Shown: positions 16,857 to 25,613, counted from the stretch's first letter. The stretch is 64,000 nt of DNA from Kluyvera sp046569695 (GCF_046569695.1 NZ_JBKHUI010000004.1:248001-312000), one strand, 5' to 3'. The notes: generated by a model not told the origin, from the sequence alone. Made by a program: numbers and translations.

Positions 16857-18169
16857 GCAAAGCCAACAATAAGATGGGTGTTGTTCAGCTCACCATCCTG
16901 ACGATGGTGAACATGATGGGCTCCGGGATTATCATGCTGCCCACCAAACTCGCTGAAGTCGGCACCATCTCCATTATCTCCTGGCTGGTCACCGCCGTCG
17001 GTTCGATGGCGCTGGCCTGGGCCTTTGCAAAATGCGGGATGTTCAGTAAGAAATCCGGCGGCATGGGCGGCTATGCGGAGTATGCCTTTGGTAAGTCGGG
17101 CAACTTTATGGCCAACTATACTTACGGGGTTTCGCTGTTGATTGCCAACGTCGCTATCGCGATTTCGGCAGTGGGTTACGGCACCGAGCTGTTCGGTGCC
17201 GCACTGAGCCCGGTGCAGATCGGGCTCGCCACCATCGGCGTGCTGTGGATCTGTACCGTGGCTAACTTCGGTGGTGCGCGTATTACCGGGCAGATCAGCA
17301 GCATCACGGTATGGGGGGTCATTATTCCGGTGGTTGGTCTGTGCATTATCGGCTGGTACTGGTTCAGCCCAACGATGTACGTCGAATCCTGGAACCCGCA
17401 CCACGTGCCGTTCTTTAGCGCCGTCGGTTCTTCTATTGCGATGACGCTGTGGGCATTCCTCGGTCTGGAATCTGCCTGCGCCAACGCCGAAGTGGTAGAA
17501 AACCCGGAACGTAACGTGCCGATCGCCGTGCTCGGCGGGACGCTTGGGGCGGCGGTGATTTACATCATCTCTACCAACGTGATTGCCGGTATCGTGCCAA
17601 ACATGGATCTGGCCAACTCCACCGCGCCGTTCGGTCTGGCCTTCGCGCAGATGTTCACCCCAGAAGTCGGGAAAGTGATCATGGCGTTGATGGTGATGTC
17701 CTGCTGCGGTTCGCTGCTCGGCTGGCAGTTCACTATTGCCCAGGTGTTCAAATCCTCGGCGGACGAAGGCTACTTCCCGAAAATCTTCTCTCGCGTCAGC
17801 AGTGCCGACGCGCCGGTTCAAGGGATGCTGGTTATCGTGGTGATTCAGTCAGGGCTGTCGTTGATGACCATTAGCCCGTCGCTGAACAATCAGTTCAACG
17901 TGCTGGTGAACCTGGCGGTGGTGACCAATATTATTCCTTACATTCTGTCGATGGCGGCGTTGGTCATTATTCAACGTATGGCTAACGTGCCGATGAACAA
18001 AGCGCGCGTCGCCAACTTCGTGGCATTTATTGGGGCAATGTATAGCTTCTATGCGCTCTACTCTTCCGGCGAAGAAGCGATGCTGTACGGTTCCATCGTC
18101 ACGTTCCTCGGTTGGACGCTGTACGGTCTGGTGTCACCGCGGTTTGAATTGAAGAATAAGCACAGTTAA
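16853..18169 (+). CDS. potE: putrescine:ornithine antiporter PotE
   Basis: Inner-membrane APC-family exchanger, 12 expected membrane segments, that imports ornithine and exports putrescine, consuming a proton per cycle together with SpeF. The 438-residue product (E. coli 439) begins MSKANNKMGVVQLTILTMVN with the family GSGIIMLP motif near residue 24. Its ATG lies inside the speF stop (ATGA). A REP unit and a bidirectional terminator follow before the convergent pgm. Confidence 0.96.
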   Translation: MSKANNKMGVVQLTILTMVNMMGSGIIMLPTKLAEVGTISIISWLVTAVGSMALAWAFAKCGMFSKKSGGMGGYAEYAFGKSGNFMANYTYGVSLLIANVAIAISAVGYGTELFGAALSPVQIGLATIGVLWICTVANFGGARITGQISSITVWGVIIPVVGLCIIGWYWFSPTMYVESWNPHHVPFFSAVGSSIAMTLWAFLGLESACANAEVVENPERNVPIAVLGGTLGAAVIYIISTNVIAGIVPNMDLANSTAPFGLAFAQMFTPEVGKVIMALMVMSCCGSLLGWQFTIAQVFKSSADEGYFPKIFSRVSSADAPVQGMLVIVVIQSGLSLMTISPSLNNQFNVLVNLAVVTNIIPYILSMAALVIIQRMANVPMNKARVANFVAFIGAMYSFYALYSSGEEAMLYGSIVTFLGWTLYGLVSPRFELKNKHS

Positions 18170-18184
18170 GTCTGTGCTGGTGTT

Positions 18185-18215
18185 GCCGGATGGCGCTTCG
18201 CTTATCCGGCCTACA
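18185..18215. repeat. REP element
   Basis: A single REP unit, GCCGGATGGCGCTTCGCTTATCCGGC-type, in the potE-pgm convergent gap. It is followed at 18239 by GTAGCCCGGG, which looks like a fragment of the GTAGCCCGG repeat family. Confidence 0.85.
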
Positions 18216-18294
18216 ACGACCACAATGATGGGTTGCGTGTAGCCCGGGTGAGGTATTTATGCCGACCCCGGAGCAGCACGAAACCCATAAAAAA

Positions 18295-18317
18295 GGGAGC
18301 CATTCGGCTCCCTTTTT
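18295..18317. terminator. bidirectional terminator between potE and pgm
   Basis: GGGAGCC (18295-18301) pairs with GGCTCCC (18306-18312) around ATTC, flanked by an A run on the left and a T run on the right, so it can end transcription from both sides. Confidence 0.9.
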
Positions 18318-18330
18318 CTTACCCAATCAC

Positions 18331-19971
18331 TCAGGCGTTTTTCAGCACTTCGCTGACAATCTCTACCGCTTCTTTCTCAATCTGCTTACGGTGTTCAGCA
18401 CCGAGGAAGCTTTCGCAGTAAATCTTGTAGGCATCTTCGGTGCCAGATGGACGCGCCGCGAACCAGCCGTTGTCGGTCATCACTTTCAGACCGCCGATAG
18501 AAGCCCCGTTACCCGGTGCCGCCGTCAGACGTGCGGTAATCGGGTCACCCGCCAGCGTGCTGGCGCTCACCATTTCTGGAGAGAGCTTAGACAGCGCCGC
18601 TTTCTGTGCGGAAGTTGCGCTGGCCTGCAGACGGTTGTAGCTTGGCGCACCGAAACGGGCAGCCAGTTCGTTGTAGTGCTCCTGCGGGTTCTTACCGGTG
18701 ACGGCGGTGATTTCCGCTGCCAGCAGGCACATGATGATCCCGTCTTTATCGGTAGACCACGGCGTACCGTCGAAGCGCAGGAAGGAAGCACCCGCGCTCT
18801 CTTCGCCGCCGAAACCGAAGCTGCCGTCGAACAGACCGTCAACGAACCATTTAAAGCCAACCGGCACTTCTACCAGCTTACGGCCCAAATCGTTCACCAC
18901 GCGGTCAATCATTGCAGAAGAGACCAGCGTTTTACCCACGGCGACATCTTTGCCCCACTGCGGGCGATGCTGGAACAGGTAGTTGATCGCTACCGCCAGA
19001 TAGTGGTTCGGGTTCATCAGGCCAGCCGGCGTGACGATACCGTGACGGTCATAGTCCGGGTCGTTGGCAAACGCCAGATCGAACTTATCGCGCAGCGCCA
19101 GCAGCCCCGCCATCGCGCACTCGGAGGAGCAGTCCATACGGATCGCGCCATCTTTATCGAGGTGCATAAAGCGGAAGGTCTGGTCAACGTGATCGTTCAC
19201 GATGGTCAGGTTCAGGTTGTAGTGCTTGGCGATACGCTTCCAGTATTCGATACCAGAGCCACCCAGTGGGTCAACGCCCAGGGTCAGCCCAGCTTTCTGG
19301 ATAGCGGCCATATCGACGATATCCGCCAGCCCTTCAATAAACGGCTGAACCAGATCGACTGCTTTCACGTGACCGGAAGCCAGCGCAGCGTCGTAAGCAA
19401 TGCGCTTCACGCCCGCCAGGTCGGCTGCCAGCAGCGCATTCGCGCGGTCTTCAACCACTTTGGTGACGTTGGTATCAGCCGGGCCACCGTTTGGTGGGTT
19501 GTACTTGATGCCGCCGTCTTCCGGTGGGTTGTGGGATGGCGTAATCACGATCCCATCGGCCAGCTTACCGCCTTTTTTGTTGTGTACCAGGATAGCGTTG
19601 GATACCGCCGGAGTCGGCGTAAAGCCATTGTCTTCCTGAACAATGACATCCACCCCGTTTGCTGCCAGCACTTCGAGAACGGAGATAAACGCCGGCTCAG
19701 AGAGCGCGTGAGTATCCTTCCCGACATAGCATGGGCCCGTAATTCCATTTTTCGCGCGCTCTTCCGCGATCGCCTGAGCAATGGCCAGAATATGCTTTTC
19801 GTTGAAGCTGTGACGACCCGCGCTCCCACGGTGGCCGGATGTACCGAACTTCACCGCATGTTCCGGGTTGCTCACGTCAGGCTGCAGCACGTAGTACTGA
19901 GCCGTCAGTTGGGCGACGTTGATCAAATCACTCTGCTGTGCAGGTTGTCCTGCACGGGTATGGTTTGCCAT
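18331..19971 (-). CDS. pgm: phosphoglucomutase
   Basis: Interconverts glucose-1-phosphate and glucose-6-phosphate, linking glycogen, trehalose and UDP-glucose synthesis with glycolysis. The product is 546 residues from the ATG at 19971, the E. coli length, with AAGGACC just upstream; seven further in-frame codons upstream are not used. It carries the phosphoserine loop TPSHNPP, the metal loop DPDYDRHG, the sugar-binding GGEESAG and the phosphate-binding RPSGTEDAYKIY near the C terminus. seqA lies directly upstream and may be co-transcribed. Confidence 0.97.
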   Translation of the reverse strand: MANHTRAGQPAQQSDLINVAQLTAQYYVLQPDVSNPEHAVKFGTSGHRGSAGRHSFNEKHILAIAQAIAEERAKNGITGPCYVGKDTHALSEPAFISVLEVLAANGVDVIVQEDNGFTPTPAVSNAILVHNKKGGKLADGIVITPSHNPPEDGGIKYNPPNGGPADTNVTKVVEDRANALLAADLAGVKRIAYDAALASGHVKAVDLVQPFIEGLADIVDMAAIQKAGLTLGVDPLGGSGIEYWKRIAKHYNLNLTIVNDHVDQTFRFMHLDKDGAIRMDCSSECAMAGLLALRDKFDLAFANDPDYDRHGIVTPAGLMNPNHYLAVAINYLFQHRPQWGKDVAVGKTLVSSAMIDRVVNDLGRKLVEVPVGFKWFVDGLFDGSFGFGGEESAGASFLRFDGTPWSTDKDGIIMCLLAAEITAVTGKNPQEHYNELAARFGAPSYNRLQASATSAQKAALSKLSPEMVSASTLAGDPITARLTAAPGNGASIGGLKVMTDNGWFAARPSGTEDAYKIYCESFLGAEHRKQIEKEAVEIVSEVLKNA

Positions 19972-20009
19972 TGCCTGGTCCTTCTTATGCAAGGGTTAGA
20001 TTGTCAGTA

Positions 20010-20582
20010 TTAGATAGTACCGCAAACCTTCTCAATCAATTCCGTTGGGAATTGCATTGATTGCATGATGTGTTCGACCATGCTGCATTTACGGCCTGTA
20101 TTAGTATTGGTAATGACCCAGTATGGCGTATCCGGAACCTGTTTTGGTTTTGTCTGGTTGCCGTTTTTGAGCAGAGTCTGCTCATCAGCAGCAAAATAGA
20201 CGCGGGTACGCCCGTGAAGGGATTCGGTAGCTTCGGCAAACGCCTTGTTGTCCAGAGCGTACAGCGTGGTCAGTACCAGCATGAAGCGGTTAACCGCTTT
20301 CTTCTGTTCTGCATACTCATCAGAGAGCAGCAGCTCACGCATAGCACGAACTTTATCTTTGGCGGTTTTTACCGTTTTCACGTCAGCAACGGGAGCAGCA
20401 GCCGGGGCCGGAGCGGGAGCCGGTTCTGCTTTGACGACCGGCGCAGCGGCAGCAGCCACGGGCTGGGAAGCGGCGGAGAATTTCAGCATACGCCGTAAAA
20501 TGTCGGACGCGCTCTCGCCAATGTGCAGAGTGTGAGCCGCAATATAGCGATAGAGCTCGTCATCAACTTCGATCGTTTTCAT
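20010..20582 (-). CDS. seqA: negative regulator of replication initiation SeqA
   Basis: SeqA binds hemimethylated GATC sites, sequesters oriC and organises newly replicated DNA. The 190-residue product starts MKTIEVDDELYRYIAAHTLH (N-terminal multimerisation domain, 1-36) and ends with the DNA-binding domain containing YAEQKKAVNRFMLVL, HGRTRVYFAADEQTLL and NTNTGRKCSMVEHIMQSM. The linker (about 37-70) is rich in Ala and Pro and makes the protein nine residues longer than in E. coli. ATG 20582 is chosen because it begins the conserved N terminus; an 11-codon upstream extension is ignored. It lies 38 bp from pgm and is divergent from ybfF. Confidence 0.96.
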   Translation of the reverse strand: MKTIEVDDELYRYIAAHTLHIGESASDILRRMLKFSAASQPVAAAAAPVVKAEPAPAPAPAAAPVADVKTVKTAKDKVRAMRELLLSDEYAEQKKAVNRFMLVLTTLYALDNKAFAEATESLHGRTRVYFAADEQTLLKNGNQTKPKQVPDTPYWVITNTNTGRKCSMVEHIMQSMQFPTELIEKVCGTI

Positions 20583-20764
20583 CTTAATCCGGTGCGATAA
20601 TTTTTCTGAATACAATTCATTGGGATTATAAAGTCAAAACCCAACAGCGGGTAGCGCCAAACCAGGAAGACGGCAAAATTCGGAGGAGTTCCTCTCTTGC
20701 CCCTGAGCGTTAGAATGTCCAACATGATACCCTAACCCGACAATGCGAAAAAAAGAACTTTGCT

Positions 20765-21529
20765 ATGAAATTGAATGTCCGAGCGCAATCTGCACAAAAC
20801 CTGCACAATAATTCTCCCATCGTTCTCGTCCACGGGCTGTTCGGTAGTCTGGACAATCTTGGCATCCTGGCGCGCGACCTGGTCTCCGACCACGATATCC
20901 TCCAGGTAGACATGCGTAACCACGGTTTGTCGCCGCGTGCCGATGAGATGACCTACTCCGCAATGGCGCAGGATCTGCTCGATACCCTCGATGCTAACGG
21001 CATTGAGAAAGCGACGGTTATCGGCCATTCCATGGGCGGTAAAGCGGTGATGGCGCTCACCGCGCTGGCCCCAGAACGCATCGACCGACTAGTGGCGATT
21101 GATATTGCCCCCGTGAATTATCAGGTCCGTCGTCACGATGAGATTTTTGCCGCCATTAATGCGGTGACTAACGCGGGCGTGGCAACCCGCCAGCAGGCCG
21201 CCACGGTGATGCGCGAGTACCTTAAAGAAGAAGGCGTGATTCAGTTCCTGCTGAAATCCTTTGTTGACGGTGCCTGGCGATTTAACGTGCCTGTGCTGTG
21301 GGAACAGTACCCGCATATCGTTGGCTGGGAGACTATCCCGGCCTGGGACCACCCTGCCCTGTTCATCCCTGGCGGCAATTCGCCGTACGTGACCGAAGCC
21401 TATCGTGACACGCTGCTGGCTCAGTTCCCGCAGGCAAAAGCGCATGTTATTGCCGGCGCGGGCCACTGGGTTCATGCCGAAAAACCGGAAGCGGTGCTGC
21501 GAGCGATTCGTCGCTACCTCGCCGAGTGA
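20765..21529 (+). CDS. ybfF: alpha/beta-hydrolase esterase YbfF
   Basis: A 254-residue cytoplasmic alpha/beta hydrolase; the E. coli homologue hydrolyses acyl-CoA and short esters in vitro, its natural substrate being unclear. The oxyanion-hole motif LVHGLFGS (about 20-27), the nucleophile elbow GHSMGGKA (Ser near residue 89) and the catalytic histidine in GHWVHAEKP near the C terminus are visible. It is divergent from seqA across 182 bp and followed by ybfE. Confidence 0.93.
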   Translation: MKLNVRAQSAQNLHNNSPIVLVHGLFGSLDNLGILARDLVSDHDILQVDMRNHGLSPRADEMTYSAMAQDLLDTLDANGIEKATVIGHSMGGKAVMALTALAPERIDRLVAIDIAPVNYQVRRHDEIFAAINAVTNAGVATRQQAATVMREYLKEEGVIQFLLKSFVDGAWRFNVPVLWEQYPHIVGWETIPAWDHPALFIPGGNSPYVTEAYRDTLLAQFPQAKAHVIAGAGHWVHAEKPEAVLRAIRRYLAE

Positions 21530-21658
21530 TTAAAAATGCATCGACCGCGCGCCAGAATGGCCGTGGTCGTTGGCGTGTGGGCCCCACTGATGTATGATTG
21601 CGCGCTGTCTGCACCGGGCACCGCCCGGTAGCTTGTTTCCCCGAAGTCACTCAGAACC

Positions 21659-21952
21659 ATGGCAAAAGAACAAACGGACCGTACGACCTTAGATTTGTTC
21701 GCAAATGAGCGTCGGCCGGGAAGACCAAAAACCAATCCGCTTTCGCGTGACGAACAGCTGCGCATTAATAAGCGTAATCAGTTAAAACGCGACAAAGTGC
21801 GCGGTCTGAAGCGCGTGGAGCTGAAGCTGAACAACGAAGCCGTTGATGCACTCAACGAGCTGGCGACTGCCCGTGATATGAGCCGGAGTGAACTCATCGA
21901 AGAGATTCTGATGAGCCAACTGGCCCAACTGCACGGACAGGGGAAAGTCTGA
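21659..21952 (+). CDS. ybfE: small LexA-regulon protein YbfE
   Basis: A 97-residue basic protein, same length as E. coli YbfE, with an Arg/Lys-rich middle (LRINKRNQLKRDKVRGLKRV) and a C-terminal ribbon-helix-helix-like part, VELKLNNEAVDALNELATAR then DMSRSELIEEILM, which suggests DNA binding. In E. coli the gene is LexA regulated; the matching position here (21524-21543) has lost the expected CTG and CAG half-site bases. Function unknown. Confidence 0.88.
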   Translation: MAKEQTDRTTLDLFANERRPGRPKTNPLSRDEQLRINKRNQLKRDKVRGLKRVELKLNNEAVDALNELATARDMSRSELIEEILMSQLAQLHGQGKV

Positions 21953-22102
21953 AAAATCCCCCAAAATACGCTTTCATGTAGCAGAGTGTGCAGTCCGGCA
22001 CGATAGCGGTTTCCGCGCACCTCTCTGTTCTGCTATGATTGCCCTTATCTGTGGGCAATAAGCCACCACCATATCATTAAGTTTCAAGAGGTTATTTTAC
22101 TC

Positions 22103-22633
22103 ATGGCAATCGTTGGCATCTTTTTCGGTAGCGATACCGGGAACACCGAAAATATCGCAAAAATGATTCAAAAACAGCTTGGTAAAGATGTCGCTGACGT
22201 TCACGACATTGCCAAGAGCAGCAAGGAAGATCTGGAAGCATTCGACATTCTGCTGCTGGGTATCCCAACCTGGTACTACGGTGAAGCGCAGTGCGACTGG
22301 GATGACTTCTTCCCTACGCTAGAAGAAGTGGACTTCAACGGTAAGCTGGTTGCGCTGTTTGGCTGCGGCGACCAGGAAGACTACGCGGAATACTTCTGCG
22401 ACGCACTGGGCACCATTCGCGACATCATTGAACCACGCGGCGCGACTATCGTAGGCCACTGGCCGACCGCGGGCTACCATTTCGAAGCGTCTAAAGGTCT
22501 GGCAGATGACGACCACTTTGTGGGTCTGGCTATCGATGAAGACCGTCAGCCAGAACTGACCGCCGAGCGCGTTGAAAAATGGGTTAAGCAGGTTGCAGAA
22601 GAGCTGCACCTGGATGAGATCAAAAACGCCTGA
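22103..22633 (+). CDS. fldA: flavodoxin 1
   Basis: FMN electron carrier, essential in E. coli, that serves biotin synthesis, methionine synthase reactivation, pyruvate-formate lyase activation and the isoprenoid enzymes IspG/IspH. The product is 176 residues, as in E. coli, starts MAIVGIFFGSDTGNTENIAK with the FMN phosphate loop SDTGNT, and has the flavin-flanking WYYGEAQCDWDDF and GCGDQEDYAEYFCDA. AAGAGG lies ahead of the ATG. It is upstream of fur in the same orientation, as in E. coli. Confidence 0.97.
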   Translation: MAIVGIFFGSDTGNTENIAKMIQKQLGKDVADVHDIAKSSKEDLEAFDILLLGIPTWYYGEAQCDWDDFFPTLEEVDFNGKLVALFGCGDQEDYAEYFCDALGTIRDIIEPRGATIVGHWPTAGYHFEASKGLADDDHFVGLAIDEDRQPELTAERVEKWVKQVAEELHLDEIKNA

Positions 22634-22639
22634 TTATCC

Positions 22640-22666
22640 TGCGGCACGATGATAAATCGTGCCGCA
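22640..22666 (+). terminator. hairpin after fldA
   Basis: A perfect 11-bp stem, TGCGGCACGAT (22640-22650) and ATCGTGCCGCA (22656-22666), with a GATAA loop, starts seven bases after the fldA stop. The 3' side is ATTAATAG rather than a clean T tract, so it may be a weak terminator or an mRNA-stabilising stem. Confidence 0.65.
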
Positions 22667-22842
22667 TTAATAGGTAAAAGCAATTAAAATAATAGCTACA
22701 ATTTTTTAACTTTTGAGCGCATACCTGTACAATATCTTCTGATTTAGCGCGGTCTCATCGTCAGTTTGTCGGTGAAGCCTCGTTTTTGAAAGCTTAGTTT
22801 ACCCGGCTCTTGCTGTTTTCATTTCAATAGGGTCATTCTATA

Positions 22843-22932
22843 ATGAGACGCATTAATTCGGGTGCATTCTCTGTGATACTTTCGCTGATGGAAGTTAATC
22901 GTTTAGCAACAGGACAGATTCCGCATGACTGA
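22843..22932 (+). CDS. uof: fur leader ORF (uof-like)
   Basis: A 29-codon ORF, MRRINSGAFSVILSLMEVNR then LATGQIPHD, ends at TGA within the fur start region and overlaps fur by eight bases. In E. coli the short uof ORF in front of fur is translationally coupled to it, and the RyhB small RNA lowers Fur synthesis through uof. Position and overlap fit; the residue sequence was not compared base by base. AGGGT lies upstream of the ATG. Confidence 0.6.
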   Translation: MRRINSGAFSVILSLMEVNRLATGQIPHD

Positions 22933-23377
22933 CAATAACACCGCATTAAAGAAGGCTGGCCTGAAAGTCACACTTCCACGGTTAAAGATTCTGGAAGTCC
23001 TTCAGGAACCGGATAACCACCATGTCAGCGCGGAAGACTTATACAAACGCCTGATCGACATGGGTGAAGAGATTGGTTTAGCCACGGTTTACCGCGTATT
23101 GAACCAGTTTGATGACGCCGGTATCGTCACCCGTCACAACTTTGAAGGCGGTAAATCCGTTTTCGAGCTGACCCAACAGCATCACCACGATCACCTGATC
23201 TGCCTCGACTGCGGCAAAGTGATCGAGTTCAGCGATGATTCCATTGAAGCTCGCCAGCGTGAAATCGCGTCGAAGCACGGTATCCGCTTAACGAACCACA
23301 GTCTTTATCTTTACGGTCACTGCGCTGAAGGCGACTGCCGTGAAGATGAACACGCGCATGACGCGGTAGCAAAATAA
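22925..23377 (+). CDS. fur: ferric uptake regulator Fur
   Basis: Iron-responsive repressor dimer controlling iron uptake and storage genes. The 150-residue product (E. coli 148) begins MTDNNTALKKAGLKVTLPRL, with the winged-helix recognition region IGLATVYRVLNQFDDAGIV. Metal ligands are visible in QQHHHDHLICLDCGKVIEF (His cluster plus CxxC) and in the C-terminal GHCAEGDCREDEHAH. AGGACAG precedes the ATG, and a uof-like ORF overlaps it. A Fur-type iron response is relevant to the ferrosome-like cluster at 41890-46173. Confidence 0.97.
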   Translation: MTDNNTALKKAGLKVTLPRLKILEVLQEPDNHHVSAEDLYKRLIDMGEEIGLATVYRVLNQFDDAGIVTRHNFEGGKSVFELTQQHHHDHLICLDCGKVIEFSDDSIEARQREIASKHGIRLTNHSLYLYGHCAEGDCREDEHAHDAVAK

Positions 23378-23400
23378 GCGTACTGTGTGCGTCTCGAAAA

Positions 23401-23423
23401 CCAGCCTAAGCGCTGGTTTTTTT
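23401..23423 (+). terminator. Rho-independent terminator of fur
   Basis: CCAGC (23401-23405) pairs with GCTGG (23412-23416), extended by flanking A/T pairs, and is followed by seven T residues. Confidence 0.88.
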
Positions 23424-23450
23424 ATGCCCTGCTTTACGATATCCATAAAA

Positions 23451-23475
23451 AAACCGCTGCAAGCAGCGGTTTTTT
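23451..23475. terminator. terminator of chiQ (bidirectional)
   Basis: CCGCTG and CAGCGG arms flanked by A and T runs on either side, located in the fur-chiQ convergent gap just after the fur terminator. On the minus strand it ends chiPQ transcription. Confidence 0.87.
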
Positions 23476-23490
23476 GTTGTCAGCATAAGC

Positions 23491-23826
23491 TTATTTCTGT
23501 GGCGTGTTGTTGCTGCGAATTTCCTGCCAAATCTTATCGCAGTTCTTCGCTACCGCTTCGTCATTACCCATTTTTCTGGCGTTAATGCATTTCTGGTAAT
23601 CAATAACGCGCACGCTTTCCTGGTTTGCGAACTGCTCGTGCGCTTTCTCTTGCTTCAGCACATTTAGCACGCTCTGGCAGGCCTGAATTTTATCCGGGTT
23701 GCCTTCTGCAGTGTTAATACAGGCGCTGTAGGCATCCTTCAGCTTGCTATCTTCCTTCGGTGCAGGTGATTGCGCACAGGCGGTTAACCCAGCGGCCATC
23801 AGCGCAACAATAATCAATTTTTTCAT
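23491..23826 (-). CDS. chiQ: ChiQ lipoprotein
   Basis: A 111-residue lipoprotein co-transcribed with chitoporin chiP. The N terminus MKKLIIVALMAAGLTACAQ has a lipobox with the modified cysteine at residue 17 (LTAC). The mature part has paired cysteines (ACINTAEGNPDKIQACQS) and ends QEIRSNNTPQK. Its role is not established; association with chitosugar uptake is inferred from the operon. It starts 50 bp after the chiP stop. Confidence 0.92.
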   Translation of the reverse strand: MKKLIIVALMAAGLTACAQSPAPKEDSKLKDAYSACINTAEGNPDKIQACQSVLNVLKQEKAHEQFANQESVRVIDYQKCINARKMGNDEAVAKNCDKIWQEIRSNNTPQK

Positions 23827-23875
23827 ACGATGAGCCTCTTAACAGCGGCAGAGGTCTCCCCCTGCCGCGTTAGCA

Positions 23876-25282
23876 TCAGAAAATAGTGAACGGTGCGATA
23901 ACCATAAATTTCACGTCACGCTCATCCTGGAAGATGTTGCCGTAACCGCCGCCCCAGCTTGGAATATCGGAGTGGTTGTCATACTGAGTGAAGTGCAGTT
24001 TGAACAGCGTGCCTTTTGCGCGGCCATCCTGTACGGTGTAGGCCACATCGAGGCTGTAGGCAGACTCTTTGATCTTGTTATTCTTGTCGTAGAACTCGTC
24101 CGGGCTCATCTGCCAGGTCGCTGGCTTAGCATCCCATGCGTAAACGTAAGAAGCACCCACCGCCCAACCCGGCAGATCCCAGTTTTTCAGATCATACATG
24201 GTGCCAAAGAAGACCGCTTTTTCGCCGTTGGCGTTGAAGTCAGAGCGGTTATCCCACCAGATATCCAGACGACCGTTAGAGGACGCGTAGGTTGGCGTCA
24301 TACGCTGCAGGAAGTAACCCTGCTGACCCTCTGCTTTAACCCAGGTCCCTTCCAGACGGAAGTCGAACACTTCTTGCAGCTTGTAGCCGAAGGTTAACGC
24401 TTGCAGCCACGCGGTACCGTCATAGATATCGTTGACGCCGTGATCGCTCACCTTGTCACGCGTACCGTAGAACTGATAGCTGGTGGTCAGCGGGCCGCCA
24501 GGGATATCAAATTTGTAGCTACCTTTGGCGAAGTACTGATCGATATAGCCTTCCGCCTGACCAAATGCGGCTTCCAGCACGAGGTCATTTTTGAAATCGT
24601 ATTTCGCACCGATGGAGTGCAGGTAATCGACTTTGGTCTTCTTATCGTTCTGATAGAAGTTGTCCATTTCAAGGTGCCATGGCGCCTTGTAGTTGTTCGT
24701 CCACATGTAGGAGAAGCTCAGCGCGCCAGCATCGCCGTAGTCGAAGTTAGCACCGGCTTCAGCACCCTGATAGGTACCAGGCATAAAGCTCCAGTGTGGT
24801 GCCAGCAGCGTTTGACCGGTTGGCTGGATGTAACCTGCGCGAGCCCATGTTGGCCCTAATTTAAATTTAGCTGCCGCTTTGTACAGGCTGATACCGCTCT
24901 TATCGCCGCTGTAGTCTTCGCTGTAGCCTTTGTTCTTAGAAGAGAACGCAATTTCGTTCGGGTGACCACTGCCGTTATCTTCCGCCATTTCAATCGCGGT
25001 GAACGCAGCAATATCAATACCGAACATGTCGGCAGCATAGCCAGACTGGAAGTCGAGGTTGGCATTCCAGGTGGAGTGAGAAAGGTTGGTTTTATATTTA
25101 TCGTGATCGGTAACGTCTTTACGGTCACGTTCGCGCTGCCAGTAATAGATGCCGCCGGTCAGTGTAGAATCGTCGATGAAGCCTTCTGCTTTTGCTTCCG
25201 GAGTCATCATAAAGCCTGACATTGCTGTCACACCGGCGATAGCCAGCGCCAGCGTACTACGTTTGCCACTAAACGTACGCAT
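23876..25282 (-). CDS. chiP: chitoporin ChiP
   Basis: Outer-membrane porin of the OprD family for uptake of chitosugars such as chitobiose. The product is 468 residues from ATG 25282, the E. coli length; a 32-codon upstream extension is ignored because the conserved signal peptide begins MRTFSGKRSTLALAIAGVTA and is preceded by AGAGGA. Cleavage is expected after residue 32 (AKA|EG). The C terminus ends in F, as outer-membrane barrels do (VIAPFTIF). It is silenced by the ChiX small RNA and repressed by NagC in E. coli, and sequences for both are present here. Confidence 0.95.
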   Translation of the reverse strand: MRTFSGKRSTLALAIAGVTAMSGFMMTPEAKAEGFIDDSTLTGGIYYWQRERDRKDVTDHDKYKTNLSHSTWNANLDFQSGYAADMFGIDIAAFTAIEMAEDNGSGHPNEIAFSSKNKGYSEDYSGDKSGISLYKAAAKFKLGPTWARAGYIQPTGQTLLAPHWSFMPGTYQGAEAGANFDYGDAGALSFSYMWTNNYKAPWHLEMDNFYQNDKKTKVDYLHSIGAKYDFKNDLVLEAAFGQAEGYIDQYFAKGSYKFDIPGGPLTTSYQFYGTRDKVSDHGVNDIYDGTAWLQALTFGYKLQEVFDFRLEGTWVKAEGQQGYFLQRMTPTYASSNGRLDIWWDNRSDFNANGEKAVFFGTMYDLKNWDLPGWAVGASYVYAWDAKPATWQMSPDEFYDKNNKIKESAYSLDVAYTVQDGRAKGTLFKLHFTQYDNHSDIPSWGGGYGNIFQDERDVKFMVIAPFTIF

Positions 25283-25289
25283 AGTTATA

Positions 25290-25300
25290 TCCTCTTTGAC
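25290..25300 (-). promoter_or_regulatory. ChiX small-RNA pairing site at the chiP ribosome site
   Basis: On the minus strand the chiP leader reads GUCAAAGAGGA just before the start codon. This is complementary to the seed of E. coli ChiX (UCCUCUUUGAC), which blocks chiP translation. The site overlaps the Shine-Dalgarno sequence. Confidence 0.75.
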
Positions 25301-25391
25301 TTTTAAAAATGCCGCTGCAAAGCAGAAGGCAAAAAAATAAAACTGATAAAAAGGTACTGCTAAGAAATTGTGTTTCACTACACCTACAGAC

Positions 25392-25413
25392 TATTTTTCG
25401 CGACGCGAATTAT
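25392..25413. promoter_or_regulatory. NagC operator 1 of chiPQ
   Basis: A near-perfect palindrome centred on A25403 with TTCGCG and CGCGAA inner arms and A/T flanks, 110 bases upstream of the chiP start. It matches the NagC box pattern. E. coli chiPQ is repressed by NagC. Confidence 0.7.
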
Positions 25414-25613
25414 CAATCCTTTTCCGCAACGAGAGTGCAGGATTATGACAAAGCGCACATATTTGGTTTCCATTTGTAACAGGGTGCGTTACTGCAACAT
25501 CTTCGCGCCAAGCCTTGCCGGGCCTGATAAAAATGTGAATGAGACCGTTTACATTAGACTTTTGTAACAAGCGGGATTAAAAGCGCGGGGATACTTAGAG
25601 GTAGAATAATTGC

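Noticed and set aside
18259..20013. A 584-codon open frame on the plus strand
   Set aside because: It lies entirely antisense to pgm, a highly conserved gene in the right frame. Its His/Arg/Val-rich translation is what the reverse of a high-GC gene gives.
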